Shown here piece after piece: positions 1 through 7,024 of a stretch of DNA of 64,000 bases. The stretch lies in contig CANQVK010000016.1 in assembly GCA_947627275.1 (NCBI GenBank), forward strand, positions 1 through 64,000, read 5' to 3'. The notes beneath the pieces are model-generated. The model searched no databases and was not told where the DNA came from. It saw nothing but the letters and a program-made list of their open reading frames with translations. The stretch's first letter is position 1, and the number at the start of each line of letters is the position of its first letter. The DNA is from an uncultured Ruminococcus sp. GTDB taxonomy: Bacteria; Bacillota; Clostridia; Oscillospirales; Ruminococcaceae. The translations under genes were made by a program, and so were the position numbers.

Positions 1-390
1 ATCGCAGCAGGAAAGGCTACTCCTGCACCGCCTGTTGGACCTGCACTCGGTCAGCACGGCGTTAATATCATGGCATTCACTAAGGAATTCAATGAGAGAA
101 CCAAGAACGACATCGGAATGATCATTCCTGTTGTTATTACTGTTTATGCAGACCGTTCGTTCTCATTTATCACTAAAACTCCCCCCGCAGCCGTCCTCAT
201 CAAGAAGGCTTGCAACATCAACAGTGGTTCGGGAGTTCCCAACAAGACAAAGGTCGCTAACATCACCAAGGAGCAGGTCCAGAAGATCGCGGAGCAGAAG
301 ATGCCCGATCTCAACGCAGGTTCTCTTGAAGCGGCAATGAGCATGATCGCAGGTACAGCACGTTCAATGGGCGTTGTAGTTGTTGACTAA
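1..390 (+). CDS. rplK: 50S ribosomal protein L11 (5' end missing)
   Basis: Ribosomal protein L11 of the large-subunit GTPase-associated centre. The reading frame is open from base 1, so the gene begins before the window; about a dozen N-terminal residues of the usual 141 are absent. The visible N-terminus ([18 protein letters not shown]) is the highly conserved L11 signature, followed by the [10 protein letters not shown] block. The C-terminal domain ends MGVVVVD, as is usual. It is followed after 125 bases by rplA, the normal order. The frame cannot be mistaken for another family; only the true start is unknown. Confidence 0.98.
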   Translation: MAAGKATPAPPVGPALGQHGVNIMAFTKEFNERTKNDIGMIIPVVITVYADRSFSFITKTPPAAVLIKKACNINSGSGVPNKTKVANITKEQVQKIAEQKMPDLNAGSLEAAMSMIAGTARSMGVVVVD

Positions 391-442
391 TTTTTAATTA
401 ACTGAATGATGATTCGGGGCATTTCCCCGTTCAGAGTTCTAT

Positions 443-497
443 TGGTGGGAGGAAAATTCCGCTAACCGAATAGCTATAGGCGTTCGGTATTACCACT
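443..497 (+). promoter_or_regulatory. Probable L1-binding leader structure upstream of rplA
   Basis: The rplK-rplA gap holds a structured element. An outer helix GGTGG (444-448) can pair with CCACT (493-497), next to a GTGGGAGG-like strand, and an inner perfect stem ACCGAA (465-470) / TTCGGT (483-488) closes over a short loop. L1 is known to repress its own mRNA by binding a mimic of its 23S rRNA site with a GTGGGAG-type internal loop. Assigning that role here is inference from position and motif. The rplA ribosome binding site AGGAGG (503-508) lies just downstream. Confidence 0.45.
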
Positions 498-515
498 TAA
501 ATAGGAGGAAATATA

Positions 516-1211
516 ATGAAACACGGCAAGAAATATGTTGACAGTGCAAAGGCTGTCGATTATGCAAAGCTTTACGAGTCCACAGAGGCTCTTGAATTGG
601 TTTGCCAGAATGCAAAGGCAAAGTTCGATGAGACAGTTGAAGCTCATATCCGTCTCGGCGTTGACTCCCGTCATGCCGATCAGCAGGTAAGAGGCGCTGT
701 AGTTCTCCCCAACGGTACAGGTAAGAACGTTAAAGTTCTCGTTTTCTGCAAAGAGGATAAGTACGAGGCTGCTCAGGCAGCAGGCGCCGACTACGTTGGC
801 GGTATGGATTACGTTGAGAAGATCCAGAAGGAAAACTGGATGGACTTCGACGTTGTTGTTGCTTCTCCCGATATGATGGGTCTTGTAGGTCGTCTCGGTA
901 AGGTTCTCGGACCTCGCGGACTTATGCCTAACCCGAAGGCGGGTACTGTAACTCCCGACGTTGCCAAGGCTGTAACCGAGGCTAAGGCAGGTAAGATCGA
1001 GTACCGTCTTGACAAGACAAATATTATCCACTGCCCTATCGGAAAGGCTTCCTTCGGCGCTGCTAAGCTCGAGGAAAACTTCTCCACACTCATGGAAGCT
1101 ATCGTTAAGGCTAAGCCTGCTGCCGCTAAAGGTACTTACCTCAAGAGCTGCACAGTAACTTCCACAATGGGTCCCGGAGTTCCCGTTGCTACAACAAAGT
1201 ACGGTGTCTGA
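516..1211 (+). CDS. rplA: 50S ribosomal protein L1
   Basis: L1 is the large-subunit stalk protein that contacts exiting tRNA and represses its own operon. The 231-residue product has the normal family length. It carries the family signature around residues 120-140 ([16 protein letters not shown]) and the C-terminal motif [18 protein letters not shown]. The start is fixed by AGGAGG eight bases upstream. A terminator follows directly, so rplK-rplA forms a short transcription unit. The rplJ-rplL genes that often follow rplA are not here; the next gene is convergent. Confidence 0.98.
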   Translation: MKHGKKYVDSAKAVDYAKLYESTEALELVCQNAKAKFDETVEAHIRLGVDSRHADQQVRGAVVLPNGTGKNVKVLVFCKEDKYEAAQAAGADYVGGMDYVEKIQKENWMDFDVVVASPDMMGLVGRLGKVLGPRGLMPNPKAGTVTPDVAKAVTEAKAGKIEYRLDKTNIIHCPIGKASFGAAKLEENFSTLMEAIVKAKPAAAKGTYLKSCTVTSTMGPGVPVATTKYGV

Positions 1212-1228
1212 TCAATTAAGACCGATAA

Positions 1229-1265
1229 AAATCGCCCTTGGAGTTCCCGAGGGCGATTATCTTTT
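1229..1265 (+). terminator. Bidirectional terminator between rplA and the lipoprotein gene
   Basis: Perfect 8-bp stem ATCGCCCT (1231-1238) / AGGGCGAT (1250-1257), followed by a T-rich tract on the plus strand and by TTTTTAT on the minus strand. It can therefore end transcription of rplA and of the convergent solute-binding protein gene. Confidence 0.8.
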
Positions 1266-1278
1266 TGAAGTCTAATAT

Positions 1279-2577
1279 TCATGAGCGTTCACTAACAAAA
1301 ATATCCGTGCGGTTTTTGATGAAGTCCGCCGCATGTTCAGCAGTGTACTCCCCTGCGAAATAACGTTCAGACTCCTCCGTGATTATTCTGAAAAGAGCAT
1401 GGTCAATGCCGCTGCCCAGACTTTTGGCGGAAGTCACAGTCTCCACAGCCTGAGCGCATTTTTCCTCTCCGAGACTGTTTTCCGCAGAGTCAGCCCATTT
1501 ATAAAATGTGTCGCTTATCACAGGAAATCCCGAATTTATGCCTTTTATAATGTTTGTGGAATTGTACATGCACTTTATCAGATCCCATGCCGCTTCTTTA
1601 TTTTCGCAGCTTTCAAATACGGCAACTGTATGCACAGGATCAATTACCGTACCGTTTCCGCTTTCAGTGGGATAGCCCGTAAACGTCACGCTTTCATCGA
1701 GCATATCATAGACCTGCTTAAAATCCCCGAAGCTGCTTGCGGCAAAATTATTGTACGCAGCGTTGTTCATGGCGGCTCTGTAATCGTAATTTTCATCATA
1801 CTCCAAAATGTCCGGCAGCCGTTCGCAGAACTCCATCAAACGCTGTATATTGTCCCTGTTGACGCTGAAAACGCCGTCGTTGCTGCTTGCGGCAAAGTCG
1901 GAAAAATTCAGAACATTGTAAAAAAAATCCAAGCGATTAGTCATAGCCATAAACTCTGTCCCCTCGGGTGCGTTTTCCATAACAGCAAGCATATCGTCAA
2001 ATGTCTGATCTTTCACGGGAGAGAACCTGTCATGACATATCATAGTCCATATCGTGTACGAAGTGGGAAGCGAGCAGAGTTTTCCGTTGATCTCACATGC
2101 TTCCAGAACGTTCGGCATAAAATCGTCACGGCTAAGATCGTCGTCCATAAGAGTATAAAGGTCGGCGAAAACGGACTTATTGGCTATATACTGCGGCGTA
2201 TTCATAAATACCGCCATATCGGGAGCATTTCCCGAAACAAGGTCGAGATTCAGCTGATCAAGTCCTGTCGATTTCTGCTTATCCGCCGCCTTGTCGTAAA
2301 CATCATATTGAGTGTAATATATCGGCTCTATCTTAACATAGCTTTCAGAACCGTTCTGCTGTGAAATGAACGACGAAAAGTCGTTCTCCTCGTAAAATAT
2401 CCCCATTTTAAGAGTGACTTGTTCATACTGTTCGTTTTCCGGACTGTCAGTATGTTCGTCTGCCTCTGTCTCAGATAAAGACGGCTGCTCGGAGCTTTCC
2501 TCTGCCGGAGCCGACGGAGCGTCCGAACAACCTGTCAGCAGCATGGCGGCAGCAATTAAATAAACAATTTTTTTCAT
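1279..2577 (-). CDS. Extracellular solute-binding lipoprotein (ABC type 1 SBP)
   Basis: A 432-residue secreted lipoprotein. The N-terminus MKKIVYLIAAAMLLTGCS is a lipoprotein signal with lipobox LTGC, then an acidic Ser/Glu-rich linker to about residue 50. The rest resembles carbohydrate-type solute-binding proteins (segments such as LVSGNAPDMAVF and a late AAWDLIKCMYNS helix). The start at 2577 is chosen because it begins the signal peptide and has AAAGGA eight bases upstream; an ATG at 2595 in frame is a less likely alternative. No permease or ATPase gene lies nearby, so it is an orphan binding protein with unknown ligand. Confidence 0.8.
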   Translation of the reverse strand: MKKIVYLIAAAMLLTGCSDAPSAPAEESSEQPSLSETEADEHTDSPENEQYEQVTLKMGIFYEENDFSSFISQQNGSESYVKIEPIYYTQYDVYDKAADKQKSTGLDQLNLDLVSGNAPDMAVFMNTPQYIANKSVFADLYTLMDDDLSRDDFMPNVLEACEINGKLCSLPTSYTIWTMICHDRFSPVKDQTFDDMLAVMENAPEGTEFMAMTNRLDFFYNVLNFSDFAASSNDGVFSVNRDNIQRLMEFCERLPDILEYDENYDYRAAMNNAAYNNFAASSFGDFKQVYDMLDESVTFTGYPTESGNGTVIDPVHTVAVFESCENKEAAWDLIKCMYNSTNIIKGINSGFPVISDTFYKWADSAENSLGEEKCAQAVETVTSAKSLGSGIDHALFRIITEESERYFAGEYTAEHAADFIKNRTDIFVSERS

Positions 2578-2599
2578 GTAAAATATTCCTTTCATAACC

Positions 2600-2653
2600 T
2601 CTGTCCACAACTTTAGAGGTAGGACTCTGTCCCCTGCACAAGTTATGGATAGT
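2600..2653. mobile_element. Degenerate hairpin-type MITE remnant (copy F)
   Basis: Short element with inverted ends related to other copies in this window: CTGTCCACAACTTTA at the left and, reversed, CTATCCATAACTTGT at the right. The inside keeps only one hairpin of the type GGAC-NNN-GTCC. It sits just upstream of the lipoprotein gene start. Much shorter and more decayed than the copies at 11984 and 24067. Confidence 0.5.
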
Positions 2654-2712
2654 TCTTGTGTTTCTATAAACTACACGTATGTAAAAGTCGTTTGGTCAAG
2701 CTGAAACGTTAT

Positions 2713-2741
2713 ATAATACTAATATAGTTTCCTATCTCTAA
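2713..2741 (-). promoter_or_regulatory. Possible promoter for the lipoprotein gene
   Basis: Reading the minus strand, TTAGAG (2741-2736) is separated by 17 bases from TATTAT (2718-2713). The -35 match is weak, and the start codon is about 135 bases downstream beyond the remnant repeat. Confidence 0.3.
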
Positions 2742-2789
2742 CTTTTTTTGTTTTAAATGACGATAATTGACATTTTTTTCGTCAACCTC

Positions 2790-2818
2790 TTGACAAAAAA
2801 GCTGCAAACGTGTATAAT
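2790..2818 (+). promoter_or_regulatory. SigA-type promoter of the feo operon
   Basis: Consensus TTGACA (2790-2795), 17-base spacer, consensus TATAAT (2813-2818). The predicted start of transcription near 2825 falls at the edge of an inverted repeat, which suits a repressible promoter. Confidence 0.85.
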
Positions 2819-2824
2819 ATATTT

Positions 2825-2842
2825 AGTTAGCAAGCAATAACT
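2825..2842. promoter_or_regulatory. Putative metal-responsive operator 1 (feoA promoter)
   Basis: Inverted repeat AGTTA-N8-TAACT immediately downstream of the -10 box, covering the predicted transcription start. A second site with the same half-sites and the same 8-base spacing lies at 3137-3156; both share GTTAGCnAnnAnTAAC. Position and pairing with iron-transport genes suggest binding by a metal-dependent repressor, perhaps of the DtxR type. The regulator itself is not in the window. Confidence 0.5.
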
Positions 2843-2875
2843 GTAACTGCATATTAAAAAAGTGTGGTGATTTGT

Positions 2876-3091
2876 ATGTCATTGAGAGAAGCTATTGAAG
2901 GACGGGAATATATCATCAAGGAAATAAACAGCAACGATGAGGAGCTTAATTCTTTTCTGTTTTCATTGGGCTGCTACAGCGGCGAAACCATAACAGTCGT
3001 GTCACGTAAAAAAAGCAGCTGCGTAGTTTCAATAAAAGACGGCAGATACAGCATAGACAATCAGCTCGCAGAAGCTATTTCCGTTCGCTGA
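2876..3091 (+). CDS. feoA: Ferrous iron transport protein A
   Basis: Small cytosolic protein with the SH3-like FeoA fold that supports the FeoB ferrous iron permease. The 71-residue product starts MSLREAIEGREY and contains the typical central segment FLFSLGCYSGETITVVSRKKS, a variant of the FeoA G-x-x-G-x-x-I/V pattern. The ATG at 2876 is chosen because GTGGTGA lies seven bases upstream; an in-frame GTG at 2864 overlaps that site and is less likely. A terminator separates it from feoB, so the two may be expressed at different levels. Confidence 0.85.
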   Translation: MSLREAIEGREYIIKEINSNDEELNSFLFSLGCYSGETITVVSRKKSSCVVSIKDGRYSIDNQLAEAISVR

Positions 3092-3103
3092 TCATCATGT
3101 AAT

Positions 3104-3130
3104 ACAGGCAGAAAGCTGCCTGTGTTTTTT
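3104..3130 (+). terminator. Intrinsic terminator between feoA and feoB
   Basis: Stem ACAGGCAG (3104-3111) / CTGCCTGT (3116-3123) with loop AAAG, followed by GTTTTTT. Placed inside the feo operon, it would reduce readthrough into feoB or separate two transcripts. Confidence 0.75.
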
Positions 3131-3136
3131 GAGAAT

Positions 3137-3156
3137 ATGTTAGCTAATAGTAACAT
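3137..3156. promoter_or_regulatory. Putative metal-responsive operator 2 (upstream of feoB)
   Basis: Perfect inverted repeat ATGTTA-N8-TAACAT, extendable by one base on each side. It has the same geometry and core as the site at 2825-2842. It lies about 105 bases upstream of feoB, just after the feoA terminator. I see no clear -35/-10 pair next to it, so either a weak promoter was missed or it acts on readthrough. Confidence 0.5.
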
Positions 3157-3174
3157 ATAATTAGGAGACAGCTC

Positions 3175-3300
3175 TTGATTATTAAGGAACTGTTTAATAA
3201 AGCGTTAGACAATTCTGATAAAACAACGAAGTCTATAATACTTCACGGAGGAGGAAAATCATATGAGAATCGCCTTGACAGGCAACCCGAATTCGGGTAA
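3175..3300 (+). CDS. Possible small ORF upstream of and overlapping feoB
   Basis: A 41-codon frame begins with TTG at 3175, preceded by AGGAG seven bases upstream, and reads MIIKELFNKALDN followed by a Gly/Lys-rich stretch. It ends at 3300, overlapping the first 38 bases of feoB in another frame and running through the feoB ribosome binding site. I do not recognise it. It may be a leader peptide that couples translation to feoB, or chance; only the good ribosome binding site and the position support it. Confidence 0.25.
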   Translation: MIIKELFNKALDNSDKTTKSIILHGGGKSYENRLDRQPEFG

Positions 3301-5269
3301 AACAACTATGTACAACGCTCTCACAGGACGAAGCGAAAAGGTCGGAAACTGGGCGGGCGTTACCGTTGACAAAAAGGAGCATACCATTAAAAAGTCCTAT
3401 TACAAAGGAAATAAAGAGCTTATCGCTGTCGATCTTCCCGGAGCGTACTCAATGTCGCCTTTCACCAGCGAAGAAAGCGTAACAAGCTCATATGTAAAAA
3501 AAGAAAATCCCGACGTTATCGTCAATATCGTGGACGCAACGAACCTGAGCCGAAGCCTTTTCTTTACAACTCAACTGTTAGAGCTTGGCATACCTATGGT
3601 AGTCGCGCTTAACAAGTCCGACATCAACAAGAAAAAGGAAACAGTTATTGATTCCAAAAAGCTCTCCGAGAAGCTCGGCTGTCCCGTTATCGACACCGTT
3701 TCGACCTCGGCTGACGGACTTTCCGCTGTAATAAACGCAGCCGTTGAAAGGACAGGTCATCGCCAGAGCGCGCCTTACGTTCAGGGCAATATTGATCTCA
3801 CAAACAAATCCGCAGTTGAAGCCGCCGACCGCAAACGATATGAATTTGTAAATAATATCGTCAAGGAGGTCGAAAAGCGCAAGATACTTACAAAGGATAA
3901 AAATACAGGAGACGCTATCGACGCCGTTATTACCAATAAAATCGTAGGAATACCGATCTTCGCCGCAGTAATGTGGCTCGTTTTCCAGATCTCTCAGGTC
4001 TGGGTAGGTCCGTTTATTGCCGATACTCTCGTTGCATGGCTCGAGACCTTTCAGAGTTGGGTCGGCGGACTTCTTGAAAACGCCTCTCCCCTGCTCTCCG
4101 CGCTTCTTGTTGACGGAATAATCGGCGGTGTTATCGCAGTTCTGGGATTCCTCCCGCTCGTTATGATAATGTACTTCCTTATCGCCATTCTCGAGGATTG
4201 CGGATATATGTCAAGAGCGGCAGTCGTACTTGACCCTATATTCAAAAAAGTCGGACTTTCGGGAAAATCCGTTATCCCCTTTGTTATTACCGTCGGCTGT
4301 GCCGTTCCCGGAATCATGGCAAGCCGTACTATCCGCAACGAGCGTGAAAGACGAGCGACCGCCATGCTTTCTCCGTTCATGCCCTGCGGAGCAAAAATTC
4401 CCGTAATAGCTCTTTTTGCCGGAGCTTTCTTTGACAATGCAGGCTGGGTGAGCTGGGTAATGTACCTTTCAGGAATCGCCCTTATTTTCCTCGGCGCACT
4501 TCTTGTCAACCTTGTGACCGGCTACAGGGCAAGAAAATCATTCTTCATAATAGAACTTCCCGAATATAAATTCCCCTCCATTTGGGGAGCTTTCAAGTCC
4601 ATGTGCGGCAGAGGATGGGCTTACATAGTTAAAGCCGCAACTATCATTCTTCTCTGCAACACGGCGGTACAGATAATGCAGACGTTTGACTGGTCATTCC
4701 ATGTTGCCGAGGAAGCCGATCAATCTATCCTCGCATCTATCGCAAGTCCGTTCGCATACCTCCTTGTACCGATAGTAGGCGTACTCAGCTGGCAGTTGGC
4801 GGCTGCGGCAGTCACGGGCTTTATCGCTAAAGAAAACGTTGTCGGCACGCTTGCAGTATGCTTTGTAGGACTTGACAATCTCATTGATACCGAAGAACTT
4901 GCACTTATGGAGGGCGCAGGCGAAAGCGTTGCATCGGTAATGGCTATCACAAAAGTTGCGGCGCTGGCATACCTTATGTTCAACCTTTATTCGCCGCCCT
5001 GCTTTGCGGCTATCGGCGCTATGAACGCTGAAATGAAGAGCGCAAAATGGCTTTTGGGCGGAATCGGACTTCAGCTCAGCGTCGGATATACCGTCGCATA
5101 CCTTGTATACACGATCGGTACGCTTATCACAGCTCCGTCAACTCTCAATGTCGGCGCAGCTCTGGCAGGACTTGCCGCCGTTATCGTAATGGTATCTATT
5201 ATTGGAACGCTTATTGCGAGATCCAACAAGAGCATTAAGTCAGAATACGCATTATCTGCGGTAAAATAA
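3263..5269 (+). CDS. feoB: Ferrous iron transport GTPase/permease
   Basis: FeoB is the inner-membrane Fe(II) permease with an N-terminal G domain. The 668-residue protein has G1 GNPNSGKT (7-14), G3 DLPG (57-60) and G4 NKSD (117-120), then a helical bundle and, from about residue 225, a polytopic membrane part with the two Gate regions. The segments around SVIPFVITVGCAVPGIMASR and SPFMPCGAKIPV carry conserved Cys residues of the pore. GGAGGAGG precedes the ATG. It is followed after three bases by a Cys-rich partner gene and then a terminator. A missing FeoC-like regulator is normal for Firmicutes. Confidence 0.97.
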   Translation: MRIALTGNPNSGKTTMYNALTGRSEKVGNWAGVTVDKKEHTIKKSYYKGNKELIAVDLPGAYSMSPFTSEESVTSSYVKKENPDVIVNIVDATNLSRSLFFTTQLLELGIPMVVALNKSDINKKKETVIDSKKLSEKLGCPVIDTVSTSADGLSAVINAAVERTGHRQSAPYVQGNIDLTNKSAVEAADRKRYEFVNNIVKEVEKRKILTKDKNTGDAIDAVITNKIVGIPIFAAVMWLVFQISQVWVGPFIADTLVAWLETFQSWVGGLLENASPLLSALLVDGIIGGVIAVLGFLPLVMIMYFLIAILEDCGYMSRAAVVLDPIFKKVGLSGKSVIPFVITVGCAVPGIMASRTIRNERERRATAMLSPFMPCGAKIPVIALFAGAFFDNAGWVSWVMYLSGIALIFLGALLVNLVTGYRARKSFFIIELPEYKFPSIWGAFKSMCGRGWAYIVKAATIILLCNTAVQIMQTFDWSFHVAEEADQSILASIASPFAYLLVPIVGVLSWQLAAAAVTGFIAKENVVGTLAVCFVGLDNLIDTEELALMEGAGESVASVMAITKVAALAYLMFNLYSPPCFAAIGAMNAEMKSAKWLLGGIGLQLSVGYTVAYLVYTIGTLITAPSTLNVGAALAGLAAVIVMVSIIGTLIARSNKSIKSEYALSAVK

Positions 5270-5272
5270 GTT

Positions 5273-5428
5273 ATGGAAGATATTATAATTATTTTAATAG
5301 CGGCGGCGATCATCGCAGCTATCGTTGCCTACCTTGTACGTGCAAAAAAGCGTGACGAAACATGTATCGGCTGTCCGTATGCCAAGAAATGCAGCGGAAA
5401 ATGCAGCGGCGAACACAAAAAAGAATGA
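5273..5428 (+). CDS. FeoB-associated Cys-rich membrane protein
   Basis: A 51-residue protein encoded directly after feoB. It has one N-terminal membrane helix (EDIIIILIAAAIIAAIVAYLV, roughly residues 2-22), a basic stretch, and a Cys-rich cytoplasmic tail CIGCPYAKKCSGKC. This layout matches the small FeoB-associated Cys-rich proteins found after feoB in many Firmicutes, thought to handle Fe(II) or stabilise the permease. Translation is probably coupled to feoB, whose stop codon lies three bases upstream. The call rests on position, size and the Cys motif. Confidence 0.85.
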   Translation: MEDIIIILIAAAIIAAIVAYLVRAKKRDETCIGCPYAKKCSGKCSGEHKKE

Positions 5429-5432
5429 CCAC

Positions 5433-5462
5433 AAAAAGCAGCTCTTTTGAGCTGCTTTTTTT
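5433..5462 (+). terminator. Terminator of the feo operon
   Basis: Stem GCAGCTC (5438-5444) / GAGCTGC (5449-5455) flanked by AAAAA on the left and TTTTTTT on the right; strong intrinsic terminator. Confidence 0.85.
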
Positions 5463-5467
5463 GACAT

Positions 5468-5485
5468 CAGACCTCCTCGGAAACT
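5468..5485. repeat. Solo copy of a CAGACCTCCTCGGAA repeat end
   Basis: The sequence CAGACCTCCTCGGAAACT matches the terminal repeat of the element at 32167-32328 and recurs at 61972-61986. It abuts the left arm of the palindromic element that starts at 5485. Confidence 0.45.
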
Positions 5486-5644
5486 ATAGTAATCCTACTT
5501 GAAATTAGAACAAGTTCACTGATAAAAATTATCCATAGCTGCGTTGTCATTGTCGCCGTACGACAGTACGCTTTCCTCCTCCGCCTTGCTATGAAAAGTT
5601 TTTATTCAGTTCCTTTTGTCCAAATCTCAAGTAGGATTACTATA
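5485..5644. mobile_element. MITE-like element with 18-bp perfect terminal inverted repeats
   Basis: Left end TATAGTAATCCTACTTGA (5485-5502) is the exact reverse complement of the right end (5627-5644). The homology of the two arms continues imperfectly inward for roughly another 35 bases, including CATAGC/GCTATG, so the whole 160-bp unit can fold into one long hairpin. It has no coding capacity of its own. It occupies the gap between the feo terminator and the promoter of the GS-like gene. Confidence 0.7.
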
Positions 5645-5665
5645 AAAATTGATTTGCGTGTTTAT
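5644..5665. repeat. 22-bp repeat shared with 62163-62184
   Basis: AAAATTGATTTGCGTGTTT and its flanking bases are identical to a segment at 62163-62184, where it forms the right end of an inverted-repeat element. Here it is a solo end, directly after the 160-bp element. Confidence 0.5.
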
Positions 5666-5678
5666 TTTTCTGCAAGTC

Positions 5679-5707
5679 TTTACTTTTTAAACAAAATATG
5701 CTATAAT
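5679..5707 (+). promoter_or_regulatory. Promoter of the GS-like/ANTAR operon
   Basis: TTTACT (5679-5684), 17-base spacer, TATAAT (5702-5707), about 30 bases upstream of the start codon at 5738. The leader is too short to hold the two-hairpin structure usually bound by ANTAR proteins. Confidence 0.6.
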
Positions 5708-5737
5708 AAGTTCGATATATTTTTCAGGGGGTACGCC

Positions 5738-7015
5738 ATGAATAATTCGCCAAAAGAGATACTTCGATTCGTCGAAGAAAACGATGTTAAATTTATACGC
5801 CTTACTTTCTGCGATATTTTCGGCAACCTTAAAAATATCGCCGTTATGCCAAACGAACTCGAACAGGCATTCTCATACGGAATACCCTTTGACGCCGTAA
5901 AATTTGACAGCTCCTGTCCGGAGCTTCTTCTCGTTCCGGACGTCTCCACCCTCTCGGTTCTGCCATGGCGACCAAAGTCGGGCAGAGTCGTGCGCTTTTT
6001 CTGTTCGCTCAAGTCCCCCGACGGCTCGGATTACTCCGCCGACATGCGCACAGACCTCGTCAACTTTATAAACGATCTCCGCCTCAGAGGTTTTTCCTGC
6101 GAAGTAAGCACACGCTGCGAATTTTACCTTTTTGATCTGGACGATAAAGGCGCTCCCACAAAGCTCCCCCACGATAACGGCGGCTATCTTGACGTTGCGC
6201 CATTGGATAAATGCGAGAACATCCGCCGGGAGATCTGCCTTTCCCTTGAAGAAATGGGGCTGAACCCGAAAAGCTCCTGCCATAAGCACGGACCGGGTCA
6301 GAACGAGATAGATTTTCGCGCCAACGACCCCGTAAACGCCGCCGATGATATGGTACATTACAAGACCGTTGTAAAATCTATCGCCGCACAATGCGGACTT
6401 TTGGCGTCCTTTATGCCTATGCCCCTTAAAGACGGACATGGAAGCGCACTGAATATTTCTCTGAGCGTTAAGAAAAACGGCGAACACATTTTCGGCAGCT
6501 CTCTTGAAAACATATCTCGCGAGGGAAAATGCTTTATATCGGGAATACTGCGCAGAATCGGCGAAATGACGGCGTTTCTGAACCCTACGTCAAACTCCTA
6601 CAGACGTTTCGGCGTTGGGTACGCTCCGCAGTATGCGAACCTGTCCGATCACAGCCTTTCACCTCTTGTACGTATACCCACCGCTTCGGGAACTCCGCCT
6701 CGTATCGAGCTTCGTTCCGCAGATGCCGCATGCAACCCGTATATCGCCTTTAAGCTTATCTTAGCGGCGGGAATAGAGGGTATCGTCAGCGGCGATCATA
6801 CCCTCCTTGAAAGCTGCGGCGATGCTCCGAACAAGCTTCCTCAAAGTCTCGCAGAAGCTATCGGAACTGCGAAAAACAGCGAATTTATCAGACGTACCCT
6901 GCCTGAAAAGGTCACGGACGGTATCCTTGAACGCCTTGATCTTCAGCTCCGCCGCTTGGAGAAAAGCCGCTCGCCCGAGGAGTTTGAAGATACGGTCTAC
7001 TTTCCGTATATTTAA
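5738..7015 (+). CDS. Glutamine-synthetase-like protein, probably not catalytic
   Basis: A 425-residue protein with the type I glutamine synthetase layout: N-terminal beta-grasp (1-100) and C-terminal catalytic fold. Conserved blocks remain (GPGQNEIDF 185-193, NPTSNSYRRF, RIELRS, NPYIAF). By manual alignment to bacterial GlnA, several essential residues are changed: the first metal-ligand Glu is R126, the HHE Glu is K183, the GSGMH metal-ligand His is N239, the flap Glu of PGYEAP is deleted, and the NRS Arg is replaced. Start at 5738 has GGGGG upstream; the longer frame from 5591 runs through the promoter and is rejected. Co-transcribed with an ANTAR gene nine bases downstream. It may be a sensor or a ligase with another substrate. 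Confidence 0.8.
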   Translation: MNNSPKEILRFVEENDVKFIRLTFCDIFGNLKNIAVMPNELEQAFSYGIPFDAVKFDSSCPELLLVPDVSTLSVLPWRPKSGRVVRFFCSLKSPDGSDYSADMRTDLVNFINDLRLRGFSCEVSTRCEFYLFDLDDKGAPTKLPHDNGGYLDVAPLDKCENIRREICLSLEEMGLNPKSSCHKHGPGQNEIDFRANDPVNAADDMVHYKTVVKSIAAQCGLLASFMPMPLKDGHGSALNISLSVKKNGEHIFGSSLENISREGKCFISGILRRIGEMTAFLNPTSNSYRRFGVGYAPQYANLSDHSLSPLVRIPTASGTPPRIELRSADAACNPYIAFKLILAAGIEGIVSGDHTLLESCGDAPNKLPQSLAEAIGTAKNSEFIRRTLPEKVTDGILERLDLQLRRLEKSRSPEEFEDTVYFPYI

Positions 7016-7024
7016 GGGGCAGCC

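Noticed and set aside
1333-2364. 343-codon plus-strand ORF opposite the lipoprotein gene
   Set aside because: Antisense shadow; the minus strand has a signal peptide, lipobox and ribosome binding site, and the plus frame shows no family features.
5591-5737. N-terminal extension of the GS-like protein
   Set aside because: The upstream codons cover the MITE arm, the promoter and a T-rich leader; the family N-terminus and the ribosome binding site fit the ATG at 5738.
5708-5737. ANTAR-type two-hairpin target in the GS-like leader
   Set aside because: The leader is only about 25 bases long and has no hexaloop hairpins.
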